Of a DNA stretch of 64,000 bases, positions 11,938 to 23,300 are shown in pieces. Numbering within the stretch: the first letter of the stretch is position 1; each line of letters begins with the position of its first letter. The stretch comes from Paratrimastix pyriformis. Lineage: Eukaryota > Preaxostyla > Paratrimastigidae. The position numbers and the translations under genes were made by a program. The notes under the pieces were generated by a model. It ran no database searches, was not told the DNA's origin, and saw only the letters and a program-made list of their open reading frames with translations. The stretch covers positions 124,001-188,000 of the forward strand of contig JAPMOS010000033.1 of assembly GCA_027972325.1 (NCBI GenBank). Reading direction: 5' to 3'.

Positions 11938-14127
11938 TCACCTGGGGGCGGGCGGCGGGCGGAGGATCTCCCAGGCCAGCCCGGCCAGGGGCCCCATCAC
12001 CCAGACCGCCCAGGGCCAGGCGGGGCAGCCCCACTCGAGGGCCAGCCGCAGGAGGGCCTCCAGGCACCCCAGCAGGCTGCCCGCCTGCTGGCAGCCCGCC
12101 GCCAGGAGCCCCCAGAGGGCCGGCGGGACGAGGCTGGTGGCCGAGAGGCAGAGCAGCGCCAAGAGGCGGCCCCAGAGGGCGCGGGGGGCGTGCGGGGCCA
12201 GCGCGAGCATGGCCAACGGGGCCGGCAGGGCCACCAAGACGGCCAACAGGTGCGCCGCGGCCGGGTTGAGCAGCCCCAGCAGCAGGGTGGCCACCAGGCC
12301 GTGCAGGGCACAGAGGGTGCACCCAGCCCAGGCTGCGGGGCTGGCCGGGCTGAGCCACCCCTGGGCCGGCAGGCCGGCCGCTTGGCGGCAGAGGGCCAAC
12401 ACGGTGAAGGGGGCGGAGGGAGGGGAGGGGATGGGGATGGGGGTAGGATGGGAGAAGGAGAGTTCGTCGGGGCGGGACTTCCGAGGGCCGATCAGGGGAT
12501 CGACCAGGGTGCCCACGAGCCAGGCCCCCAGCCGGCCGGCCAGATGGACGCCCAAGGCGGCGCCCAGGGCCCCGAGCAGCAGCCCCACCACGAGGGGGCA
12601 CCGCTCCAGGGGCGCCCGCAGCAAGGGGACCCCGCCGCCGCTCGACCAGCCGCCGAGGGACCGGTGGACGGCCCAGGGCCCGAGGGAGATCAGGGCCGCC
12701 GCAAGGAGCCGGCGGGCGTGACGATCCAAGGCGCCCCGCAGCGCCGCCCGGGTCTGGTCGGGGGGTCCCTGGACCAGCCAAAGCAGCCCCAGGCAGCCCG
12801 CCAGCAGGCCCAGGGCAGGCATGAGGGGGCTCAGCGACTCGCCGAAGTCCACGTACGCGACGGGGCCCGGCATGAGGTACTGGGCCTGGCTGTGGTGCAG
12901 GTGCTCGTCCAGGTTGCTGGTGTGCCGCAGCAGGTCCTGCAGCAGCTGCCCAGCCCCGTAGGCGGCCGCGCAGCCTTCCAGGGGGGCAGCCGGAATCGGA
13001 GGCCCGTCTGGGCCGCGCACCAGGGCGAAGGGGTGGCCCCAGGGGCGCGGCTGGCCCACCGAAAAGCCCACCGCGTCGCAGGGCTGGGCCCGGGTGAAGG
13101 CCGAGTGCAGCCCCCGGGGCAGCGAGAGTCCCATGTACCACGAGTAGGCCAGCTGCTCGGCAGGGGACGCGTCCACGGGCTCTGGAAAGGCGCGACAGAC
13201 GAGACCGGGCGTGAAAGGCAGACCAAGGACAGGCGGGTAGGGATGCCGGCTGCTGACCGGGGGGAGGCGGGGATGTGAGGAGGTGGGACCTTCTGAGGGC
13301 CGGGCGAGGTGGGGCATGTGCCCCAGGGTGCGATCCTGCCAGGCGGCGAGGTTGTTGAGGAGGGCCACCCAGTCCAGGTTGGGCTGGTGGCCCCGGACGC
13401 CCTCGGGCATAACCAGCACCCGGCGCGACTCGGCCCGGCCCCCGCCCAGGCCCTCCAGGCCAAAGACGGCCACGATCCCCGGGCCGTTGGGCCGGCTCCC
13501 GCGGCCGGATCCCTCGGGGGTGCTGCCGTCGGGCGGCTGGGGCGCCATCAGGAAGTCTGCCGCGGCCGCCGAGCCGGCGAGGCCGGCATAGCTGAAGACC
13601 GCCACCAGATCCTTGCTCAGCCACGAGGCCCGCCCCCGGACGGGGCCTGCTTGGGCCAAGAGTGGGTTCAACAGGCCTAGATCAGCCGCCGTGCCCCGCA
13701 GCAGGGTCGCCAGAAGGAGCCCGCTGGCCGGGGATGCGGTCATGTCGGCCCCAACCACCACCGCCTGCTGGCCGCTCCCGCGGGGAGTCCGGAGGATTCC
13801 AACCAAGGCGAGCGGGCGACCCTCCGAGGCGTCCCGGAGAATGTGCGTCTCGATGCCCCACTGGGCTAGGACGATACTCAGATTGACGGGGCTGACCCCG
13901 GGTGAGAGGAGTGCGGCACCATCCTGGTGGAGATATGCTGCGAGGTCGAGGAAGTAGGCACTGTCATTCAGGGTGAAAGTATGTGGGATCGGGCTCTGAA
14001 TATTTTTTTCATCCATACGGGTCAGTCCTGAGAGGCTTTTCAGATCGGCCCATTTGTAAAGTGAGAGCAGGTGGCAGGCAACAAGAAGAATCACTGCGCA
14101 TGTTCGTATCTTACAAGGGTCCGTCAT
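11938..14127 (-). CDS. GAA1: GPI transamidase subunit GAA1/GPAA1
   Basis: ER membrane subunit of the GPI transamidase, which attaches GPI anchors to proteins (family knowledge). Exons 14127-13290, 13181-12479 and 12349-11938 give about 650 aa, close to the family length; junctions are phase 1 and phase 2 and keep frame. Seen: an N-terminal membrane segment (CAVILLVACHLLSLYKW), the luminal block VGILRTPRGSGQQAVVVG, SWLSKDLVAVFSY, RGHQPNLDWVALLNNLAAW, then LDEHLHHSQAQYLMPG and a series of C-terminal hydrophobic segments, all in GAA1 order. The start at 14127 puts the membrane helix at the N-terminus; the frame stays open for 55 more codons to 14292, overlapping the DDB1 first exon, so I prefer the shorter form. 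The second intron's 3' site (CTCAG, 12350) was chosen by phase. Confidence 0.85.
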   Translation of the reverse strand: MTDPCKIRTCAVILLVACHLLSLYKWADLKSLSGLTRMDEKNIQSPIPHTFTLNDSAYFLDLAAYLHQDGAALLSPGVSPVNLSIVLAQWGIETHILRDASEGRPLALVGILRTPRGSGQQAVVVGADMTASPASGLLLATLLRGTAADLGLLNPLLAQAGPVRGRASWLSKDLVAVFSYAGLAGSAAAADFLMAPQPPDGSTPEGSGRGSRPNGPGIVAVFGLEGLGGGRAESRRVLVMPEGVRGHQPNLDWVALLNNLAAWQDRTLGHMPHLARPSEGPTSSHPRLPPVSSRHPYPPVLGLPFTPGLVCRAFPEPVDASPAEQLAYSWYMGLSLPRGLHSAFTRAQPCDAVGFSVGQPRPWGHPFALVRGPDGPPIPAAPLEGCAAAYGAGQLLQDLLRHTSNLDEHLHHSQAQYLMPGPVAYVDFGESLSPLMPALGLLAGCLGLLWLVQGPPDQTRAALRGALDRHARRLLAAALISLGPWAVHRSLGGWSSGGGVPLLRAPLERCPLVVGLLLGALGAALGVHLAGRLGAWLVGTLVDPLIGPRKSRPDELSFSHPTPIPIPSPPSAPFTVLALCRQAAGLPAQGWLSPASPAAWAGCTLCALHGLVATLLLGLLNPAAAHLLAVLVALPAPLAMLALAPHAPRALWGRLLALLCLSATSLVPPALWGLLAAGCQQAGSLLGCLEALLRLALEWGCPAWPWAVWVMGPLAGLAWEILRPPPAPR

Positions 14128-14258
14128 CGGGCGAGAGGAGATCCCGTAGGAACCCCCTGAAAACCTGTGGGAGCTGAGCTCCCGAGAGAAGACGAGCCGA
14201 CAGAGCCGGACCGTCGCTTTTTTTAGCACAGCCGAGCGCGAGCATCCGCACAGCTCCA
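14128..14258. promoter_or_regulatory. Compact divergent promoter, GAA1 / DDB1
   Basis: Only 131 bp separate the two start codons. It contains a T-run (about 14218-14224) and is less GC-rich than the flanking bodies. Both genes must share this region for transcription initiation. Confidence 0.5.
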
Positions 14259-15240
14259 ATGCAGAACTATGTGGTGACCGCACACAAGCCAACTGCTGTG
14301 ACAGCTAGTCTTTTGGGAAATTTCACAGGCCCAAACGACCAGAATCTGATTCTAGCGTCTGCATTCTTCTCTCCTTCTCGCACGCACGTATAACATCTCC
14401 GGGTTGCGCCCAACGCGAATAGAAAATGTACCCATATTGAAATTTTCATGGTCTCACAACAAGGGATTCAGCCGTTCCTGGACATTCCCATCAACGGCAA
14501 AATCGCGGTGATGCAATTCTTCCGACCCCAGGGCGAGAATCAGGATCTCCTTTTCTTCACCACGGAGAAGTATAAATTTACCCTTCTCGAATTCCATCGG
14601 CCCACCTGCCAGCTTCGCACCCGCGCCTGTGGTGACATCCACGATCGCATCGGCCGCCCGACCGGTTCGTTTCCCCTCATCTCAGCTATCTGAACAACTC
14701 GCTATGTCTGAACACCTGCATAGAGATGGGCCAGCTGGGCAGCATCGACCCGCAGCACCGGATGATCTGCCTGCACCTGTACGACGGGCTGCTGAAGATC
14801 ATCCCCGTCCACGGGAGCCGCCTCAGCGAGGCCTTCAACGTCCGGCTGGAGGAGCTGCGCGTGGTGGACATGTGCTTCCTGGACGGGTGCCCCGCCCCCA
14901 CCCTGGCCATCCTCTACGAGGACGCCAAGGAGTGCCGTCACATCAAGGTCCGCCCTGCCCGACGTTGGGCCCTCGCACCGCTCAACCGCCGCCGCCTCTG
15001 CCTGCGGGGTTTCTGTGTGGCCGAACGGGGCGCAGTCGTACGTGATCGACGCGGAGGAGAAGGAACTCACCCAGGCCCAGCTGGTCGGCACCAAGATCGA
15101 GAAGGGCTCCTCCCTGCTTGTCCCCCTTCCTGCCCCCTACGGTCCGGTCCCCCCCCCCCCCCCCCCCCCCCCCTTCGCCCGCCCTCCACTCCGTCCGATC
15201 GTTTGGGCCCTTCGCAACTGACCGCCCTGCTGACCTTCGA

Positions 15241-15274
<34 letters not shown>

Positions 15275-18200
15275 ATCAGGGTGGCGTGGTGGCCCTGGGG
15301 AAGACCATCATCAGCTACTACCCGCCTCAGGGCGCCCAGACCAAGTCGATTGCCATCCGGGGCAGCTCGTTCAAGGCGTGGGGCCGTGTGGACCCGCTCC
15401 GCTACCTGGTGGGGGACATCTGGGGCAACCTGTCCCTGCTCCAGCTCCAGCTGGCCTCCGACGCCCCCGCCGCCGTGGCCACTGCCGGGCCTGCACCCAA
15501 CGCTGGCCGCGGGATCGAATCGCTCACGATCGCTTTCCTGGGCAAGGTCGGGACCTCACCCTCAGCCCTCGGCAGGCGGTCGGGCAGCGGGTTCCTCCAG
15601 CAGCGCCCTTCCTCTTCTGCTCCTCTGAATGTGGGTCTCGGTCGCCCCATGCCGCGCAGACCTCGATCCCGTCGACCCTGACGTACATCGACAAGGGGGT
15701 GGCCTACGTGGGGTCCGCCATGGGCGACGCCCAGGTCGTCCGGCTGAGCAACAACCCCGAGCAGGGTCCGCCTGCCCCCGCCCGCCCGCCCGCCCGCCGA
15801 CCCGCCGACCCGGCCTACCGGCCTACCGGCCTACCCGCCCATGCTCGCACTCATCAGCTCCCCTTCTCGGCACCCTCACCCGGCCCACTGCGCCCTCGCC
15901 CACTCGCCCTCCGCGGGCCGCAGGGAGCAACGTGACCGTCCTGGAGTCCTTCACCAACCTGGCGCCCATCCTGGACCTGGCCCTGGTCGACCTCGACAGG
16001 CAAGGCCAGGTCCGCGCCCCCATCTCGCCCCTCCGCCGAGCGATGACCTCACCCGCCACCCACCACCCGCCACCCGCCGGGGCGTGCCGCCGTGCAGAAC
16101 CAGATCATCACCTGCAGCGGGGGCTTCAAGGACGGCTCACTGCGCATCATCCGGACCGGGATCGGCATCAACGAGGAGGCCTCCATCGAGGCCTCGGGCA
16201 TCAAGGGTCCGCCCGCAGGCCCCCGCCTGTCGGTTGCTGTGGCGGCGCGCGATGGAAGGCCAGCCGGGGCTCATTCGGGGGGCGCCTCCTTGGGGTGGGG
16301 TGGCTGGGGGCGTGCAGGGATGTGGGCGCTGCGTGCCCACGAGGGCGACACGTACGACAAGTACCTGGTGCAGTCCTTCATCGAGGAGACCCGCGTCATG
16401 GGCATCGAGGGCGAGGAGTTCGGCGAGGTCCGCCACGGGCCCGCTGTTCTTGCCCTGTGGTTGCACCCTTACCGCTGGGTTGGCGGGTTGCCACCCATTT
16501 GGCGGGTTGTCTTCGCTGGCTGACTGGCGCCTTGCACCGGGCCACCATCGGGTCGTGGCAGGTGGAGCTCCCCGGCCTGGACAGCGCCGTGCCCACCCTG
16601 AATTGCGCCAACGTCCAGTTCGACCAGTACGTCCAAGTCTGGCCCGCCCGCCGCCCTGCCCCCTGCCCCTGCCCCTGCACGGGTCATGTCCTTCGCCTGC
16701 CTCGGCGGCTTCCTCACTCGGCTCATGTTCGTGGGCTCAATGGCCTGATCCGGGTGGGGGCAGGTGACCCAACGGGCGGTGCGGCTGATCGCCGCGGGGA
16801 CGCTGCAGCTGGCCAGGGAGTGGCTCCCGCCCCAGGGCCTCCGCATCTCCACCGCCGCCGTCACGCCCTCCCAGGTCTGCGCCCTGCCGTCCGCCCCGCC
16901 CTCGGTTGCTGGCTGTGGGCTCCTTGGGCGCGGCGGGAAGAAGAAGAAGAAGAAGAAGAAGAAGAAGGGGCTGGTCGTGTGCTTGCCCGGCGCCGCACAT
17001 ACTGCTTGGCGGGCTGTCTTCAGCTCTCTGGTTTCCATTTGCCCCTGCCTGCCCCTTTCTGTCTCGGCCCGCCCTGCAGATTGTCGTGGCCACCTCTGGC
17101 GGGCACCTCGTTTCGATTGCCGTCGCCCTGGGTGAGCTGCGCGAAGATGGGTCTGCCCCGCCCCGGGTCGCCCCCCATCGCCCTCACACTGTCCTTCGGG
17201 CTGCAGGCACATGTCCATGGGGGCCGAGGTGGCCTGCCTGGACCTGGGTGTTTGCGCTGCCCCTGCGGGCGGCCCCTCGGTGCCGGTCACGGCGAGCAGC
17301 GGGGCCGAGCCGATGGCCCTCGAGGGCGCCGCGTCCCGGGCCCAGCCCCCAGCCGGCCCTGCGCGCTTCCTGGCGACGGGCATGTGGGACGGCACCGTGC
17401 GGCTGCTGGCCATGCCCGCCCTCAACGAGGTGGCCCGCCGGGTGCTGGGCGCCGGTCCGGCCCCTCCCCCCATTTCCTCCCCTCCTCTCCCTCCCTCCTC
17501 CCCCTCGGGGCCGCTCACGCGTGGTTCTGCCCCGGCTGCTGGCTGGACCGCAGAGGTCATCCCGCGGTCGCTGCTGCTGCAGCGGATGGAGGGCATCGAG
17601 TACCTCCTGTGCGGCCTGGGCGACGGCCACCTGGCGACCTTCCTCTTCGACCCGGTCCGCCCCCACGGCCCACCCGCCCGGCCCGCCTGGCCGCCCCCCC
17701 GTCAGCCCATCACGTCCCCCCGGACGGAAGCCCGCACTCATTCGGTTCTTCGGTTTGCCTTCCCCGCCCTCGGCTTCCTCCCCGATGCCATGCCATGCCA
17801 TACGATGCCATGCCATGCCATGCCATGCCATACGATGCCATGCCATGCCATGCGACGCAGGAGCACGCGGCCCTGACGGACCCCAAGCGGCTGCTGCTGG
17901 CCACCCACCCGGTGACCCTGCGCCGGTTCGCCAGCAACGGGGCGAGCCACGTCTTCGCGGCCTCGGACCGGCCCACGGTCATCTCATCCACAAACCGCAA
18001 GCTCTTCTACAGCAACGTCAACGTCAAGGTCCCCGCCGCCCCCGCAGCCCACCCCGCCAAAGCCACGCCCACTTGCGCACCCCGTCCGATGGCATGGCGC
18101 CCCCCTCGCCTGACATGCCCTCACTCTCTGTTTCGGCTTGCACCTGGTGGGCCGGCGACGCCCCCGTGATGCCCCTGCTCGCCCGTCGGCGGGGGCGCAG

Positions 18201-19948
18201 GAGGTCAACCAGATGTGCCCCTTCCACGCCAGCCCCTTCCCGGACTCGCTCGTGCTGGCCACCGAGCAGCGGCTGATCTTCGGCACGGTGGACGCCATCC
18301 AGAAGCTGCACATCCGCACCATCCCCCTTGGGGCCATGCCCCGCCGGCTGGCCCACGTCCCCGAGGGGCGCGCGCTGGGGGTGCTCCTGCACCGGGTGCA
18401 GCCCGACCCCACGGGCCAGGGCGAGGAGGAGCAGGACAGCCTGGTGTGCATCGACGACGAGACCTTCGAGACGACCCACCTGATCACCTTCGCCGAGGCC
18501 GAGATGGGCACAGCCCTCTGCACCGCACGCCTGGGCGGCCCCCCGGCAGGCACGGCCGCCGCCGGCCCCGCGACCGCTGCTGCTGCCGCCGCCGCTGCTG
18601 GCGGCCCCGCGAGCAGCCTGGGTGCCCCGGCCGCGGGTGGCCAGCGGTACCTGGTGGCGGGCACGGGCTTCTGCCTGCCCACCGAGCAGGAGTCCTCCAA
18701 GGGGCGCATCCTGGTCTTCCGCTGCGAGGGCCACCGGCTGGAGCTTGTGGCCGAGAAGGAGGTCCGGGGCGCCGTCTACGCGCTGGCCGAGCTGGAGGGC
18801 AAGCTGCTGGCCACGGTCAACAACAAGGTGGTCGTCTACGACCTGACCGCGGCCGCCCCGGGCCAGCTGGAGCTGACCCAGCTGTGCGCCCACACGGGGC
18901 ACATCATGGCCCTGTACGCCCAGACCCGGGGCAACTTCATCCTGGTGGGGGACCTCATCCGCAGCATGGCCCTGCTCCAGTTCAACAACGTCCGCCAGGC
19001 GCGCCTCGCCCGCCCCCCCGGCCCGTCCACCGCATCGCTTGTCTTCCTGTCCTGAGTCCTGACCGGGCGCCACACCCTGTGGGATGGGCTTGGGGGGTGT
19101 CGGGGCGTGGGCTGGGCAGAGCACGGGGACCCTCACCGACCTGGCCCACGACTACAACGCCCACTGGATGACCGGGGTGGCCTTCGTGGCGGATGACCTC
19201 TTCCTGGGCGCCGAGAACGCCTCCAACCTCTTCACCTGCAAGCGCAACGCCGGTCCGCCCCCGCGCTGGTGCCCCCATCCCCTCTGGGCTGGGGCGGCTG
19301 GGGCGGCTGGGGCTGGTGGGGCTGGTGGCTCTGGGCCTGTGGTTGAGGGCATGCCCCGCTCGCTGGGGTCGGGACGGGCCGGATGCAGACGCGCCCAACG
19401 AGGAGGAGCGCAGCCGGCTGGAGGTTGTGGGCGAGTTCCACCTGGGCAGCTTCGTCAACCGGTTCCGGGAGGGCTCCATCGCCAAGCTGGGCGCCCCCGA
19501 GGCCACCAGCACCCTCGTCTACGGGGCCGTCGACGGGTCGCTGGGGCTGGTGGCCCAGCTGCCCCCCGACGTGTTCGCCTTCGCCGAGAAGGTCCAGCAC
19601 GAGATGACCAAGAAGGCCAAGGGCGTCGGCGGCCTCTCCCACGAGCAGTCCGTCTCCCCCCCCCCCCCCCCCCCCCGCTGTTGTTGCGCCTTGCTGCCCC
19701 GGGCTGGCTGGCTGGCTGGCTCTGTCTGGACTGGGAGCCCGGCTCACCCCCCCCCCCCCTCCCTGCCCAGCTGGCGGGCCTTTGCCAACGAGCGGCGGAC
19801 GGCCCCGGCGCGGGCCTTCGTGGACGGGGACATTGTGGAGGCCTTCTACGAGCTGCCGCCCGACCGGATGGAGGAGGTGGCCCGGGCCCTGCAGACCAGC
19901 ACCGAGGAGATCCTCAAGCGCATCGACGACCTCACCCGCCTCCACTAG
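14259..19948 (+). CDS. DDB1: DNA damage-binding protein 1 (CUL4 adaptor), 1,161 aa
   Basis: WD40-propeller adaptor of CUL4 ubiquitin ligases, acting in DNA repair and protein turnover (family knowledge). Nineteen exons: 14259-14356, 14423-14664, 14724-14947, 15036-15146, 15280-15546, 15660-15765, 15924-16009, 16098-16206, 16318-16427, 16562-16636, 16764-16874, 17080-17150, 17207-17454, 17554-17654, 17861-18028, 18201-18989, 19120-19252, 19389-19647, 19771-19948. All 18 junctions keep frame, and the length is close to the usual 1,140 aa. Family blocks at both ends and in the middle: [26 protein letters not shown] (across intron 1), [109 protein letters not shown], ending DDLTRLH. Exons 1-2 are AT-rich; the rest is very GC-rich. 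An Ala-rich insertion (about 18545-18640) replaces a variable loop. Confidence 0.95.
15149..15273 (+). repeat. Two long poly-C tracts in a DDB1 intron
   Basis: Sense poly-C runs at about 15149-15172 and 15243-15273 inside intron 15147-15279. The second lies only 6 nt before the 3' splice site, so it may act as a poly-C polypyrimidine tract. Confidence 0.85.
16938..16967 (+). repeat. (GAA)n run in a DDB1 intron
   Basis: About ten GAA triplets in intron 16875-17079; an exception to the usual C-rich sense strand of introns here. Confidence 0.85.
17785..17853 (+). repeat. (CCATG)n-type pentanucleotide array in a DDB1 intron
   Basis: Degenerate 5-bp repeat just upstream of the 3' splice site of intron 17655-17860. 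Confidence 0.85.
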
Positions 19949-20345
19949 GCGGCCCCGCCCGCCCCCTCCCCCTCCCCCCTCCCCGCATTGCCTCCTCCAT
20001 CCCTCCCCCCCCCCTGGCGGTGCGTGCGGCTTCTCTGCTGTGCTGTGCTGTGCTGTGGCCTCTGCGGTCCTCCCAACAACGAGGGCTGGGCTCCGAGGAC
20101 GCTGTATACAACGGGGGGGAAGGGAGGGGAGGAGCTACCGAGCTCGATCGCGGCTTGCAAAGATAAATCATCAGAGAAATCCGAGGGGGCGGGAGGGGTG
20201 GATGGGGGAGAGACCGCGATGGGGCCGGTGGTCCGCGGGAGAAACAGAGACAGAGACAGAGGGTGCCGCACGCACGCAGGGGTTGCAGGATGGGCGGCGA
20301 GGAGGTGGGTGGAGGGGCCGGGGGTCGGGCCGGGGGTCGGGCCGG
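19949..20345. other. Convergent intergenic region, DDB1 / dynein 3' ends
   Basis: 397 bp between two stop codons. C-rich up to about 20010, then mixed. GATAAAT near 20161 could serve as a polyadenylation signal for DDB1 but this is weak. No ORF worth calling. Confidence 0.5.
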
Positions 20346-23300
20346 CTAGGCGACGTTGAGCATGAGGGCGACGCCCTGCAGGATCCAGTGGGAGTCGTGC
20401 ATGCGGCTGGTGAGGTCGGCCTCGAAGACCAGGCCCACGCCCATCTTGTTGGCCCGCTCCTGGGTCACGTAGACGGGCGTCTGGAAGGTGCTCTGCAGCT
20501 TGCGCTGGGACACCTCCACGGGCACGATCTGCAGGATGGGCAGCTCGGTCGTCAGCACCTGCGCCCCCAAAGACAACGACGGATGAGACCCATGTCCGCC
20601 CCCCGCCAACCATCCCGCCATCCCAGGCCCCCCCCCCCCCCCCCCAGGCCCGGCCCAGGGGCGGAATTGCGGGGGCCGACTGGCTGACCTTGGGGTCCTG
20701 GGGGGCCAGGCACATGTGCTCGGCGTCCCACTTGGCCCCCTCCAGGAAGAGGCCCCGCACGTAGCAGCCCGTCGTCGGGCGGGCCGGCACGTCGTCCGGG
20801 TTGACCCACTTGGTCACCTGCACGGAGCGCAGGGCGGCAGAGGGGAGCCGTCAGCGTCCGCCGGCAGGGAGGGAGACAGGGGCAAGGGCAGGGGCCAGGG
20901 TCAGGGCAAGGGCGAGAGCAAAGGCCAGCGGGGGACCTTGGTGTACTGAGTGGACTTGTCCAGGGGCCACTTGTTCAGCCGGCAGGCGGCCTGGACGAGG
21001 GCCGACAGGTATGCCTGGGGCAGGTGCAGCCCCGAGAGCCACATCACGACCGGCTCGCCGTTGTCGATCCAGCTCACGTACTGCCGGTAGCGGCTCTCGA
21101 AGTGCTCCATCCAGCCGGGCAGGTTCTTCTGCGTGTCGGGGCACAGGCTCCGCCACAGCTCGGGCAGGAAGCTGCCAGATGGGGGGGGGGGGGGGGGGGG
21201 GGGGGGCGAGGGGCGGGCGGGCGGGCGGGCGGGCGGGGGCAGGGGCAGGGCAGGGCAGGGGCAGGGGCAGGGGCAGGGGGCAGGGGCAGGGGCAGGGGCA
21301 GGGGCAGGGGCAGGGGCAGGGGCAGGGGCAGGGGCAGGGGCAGGGGCAGGGGCAGGGGCGGGGCTGGGCCGGACCCGGAGTTGAGGGGCGGAGGCGAGGT
21401 CGTCGAGCTCGTTGCTCATGCCGATCTCGCCGACCAGGGCACGGCGGAGGTCGCGCAGGGAGGTGCGCATCTTGGCCACGAGGGCGTTCCACCGCTCGAG
21501 CTCCTGCAGCAGCACCACCTGGGTGGGGCTGGGCACGCCCATGTCATGCCGCAGGGCGGCCAGGTCGAAGGGGTCCTTGGGCAGGCGGCCCTCGATGTCG
21601 GTGGCGATCTGGGCGATGTGCGCCTCGCGGGTCTGCTTGCCGGCCGAGGCGCCCACCCGGGGCTGCAGGTCGATCATGGCCCGCCACAGGTTCCGGGTGG
21701 CCTCGGTGCTGTAGGCGATCTCGGCGTTGGGGTGCAGCCCGAAGACCATGGGGGGGCTCTCCCGGGGCAGGGCCTGCTTGATGTACTCCACGTACTGGTC
21801 GTACGCCCGCGGCTCGGGCACCCGGTAGTCCACGGCCCCGTCCTGCACCGCCCCGGGCAAGGCAGAGGGGCCGACGGTGAGCGAGGTGGGCTGGGCTGGG
21901 CAGGGGGCGCGAGGTGATATGGGGCGGGCGGCGGGCGGCGGGCGGGGACCTTGTAGAAGTGGAAGGGCTGGAAGGCGTCGAAGAGGAAGTCGCCCATGTA
22001 CTCGTCGAGGTACGTCACCAGGATGCGCCGGTCGTACTCGTCCGTGACGCGGCCCCCGTACATGGCGTCGCCCACCAGGTAGCGCAGCGAGGCCCACGGG
22101 ATGGCCGTCCCGCGGCCGTCGTCGCCCGGGCTGCTGCAGGCCTTGTTCAGGTAGGTCGCAATCAAGTCGTTCGACACCTGCACGTGCCCCGTGCCCGCCA
22201 CAGCCACAGCCACAGCCCCCCGATGAGCCAGCCGTTCGCCAGGGGGGGAAGGAGACGGGGGCGGGGCGGGGCGGGGCGGGCGGGGCGTGGGCGGGGCGTG
22301 TGGGCGGGGCGTGTGGGCGGGGCGTGTGGGCGGGGCGTGTGGGCGGGGCGGACCTTGAAGTCGGACTCGTTGAAGTCGTAGGGCACGTTCCAGCCGAGCT
22401 TGCCGTACTTGCGCCGCTCCTGGACGACCGCGTGGAAGAAGGACAGCACGTACACCAGCGACCGGAAGGCGTAGTGGCCGCTGCGGGCGAGCTCGGTGTC
22501 GCCCCCGGCGGCCCCCAGGCGGGCGTACGTGTTGAGGACGTTCATCCGCAGGCTGTTGGGCGGCTCAGTCACAACCTGCGCCGCCCAGCCCACAGGCCCC
22601 AACAGGCCAGCAGACAGGTCAGCCGAGCCCTCTTATCGGCACCCCCGAGCAGGTTTGGAACCACGGAGCACACGAGGGGCACACGAGGGGCACACGAGGG
22701 GCACACGAGGGGCACACGAGGGGCACACGAGGTGCGGGCCTTGAGGGAGCGCTGCAGGATGCCCAGGGGGAAGACGTCGGTGGGCTCGGTGGTCATGAAG
22801 AGCCGGAAGTCCGAGTGGGGCGGCTCGGCCCGCTCGTAGATCTCGGCCAGCTTCTTCTCGAGCCGCTTGAGCCACTTGGGCAGCAGGTGGCAGTTCTGCA
22901 GCAGCACCCAGACGCCCTTGGTGATGCCCTGCTGGATGGCCAGCTCCGCCTTGGCCTCCTGGTTCTGGCCCAGCGCCACAGGCAGCAGCCGGCTGCACGG
23001 AAAAAGAGGCGCCACCACCACCAACAACAGCAACGAGGTGAGGTGAGGTTGAGGTTGAGGTGCGGTGCGGTGCGGTGCGGTGCGGTGCGGTGCGGTGCGG
23101 TGCGGTGCGGTGCGGTGCGGTGCGGTGCGGTGCGGTGCGGTGAGTGAGGGCCATGAGGGGGGTGTGGCGGCCGGGAGCGGGAGGGTTGGCGGAGCCTGGC
23201 GGACTTGCCGGTGAAACCCCTGCGCTTGCCCAGCTCGATGACGTCGGTGGCGGGGTCGGCGCCGGGGCTGATGACGAAGACGACGGGGGTGGTGCTCGAG

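Noticed and set aside
14128-14292. Longer GAA1 start at 14292
   Set aside because: It would overlap the DDB1 first exon and push the N-terminal membrane helix 55 residues inward, unlike the family.
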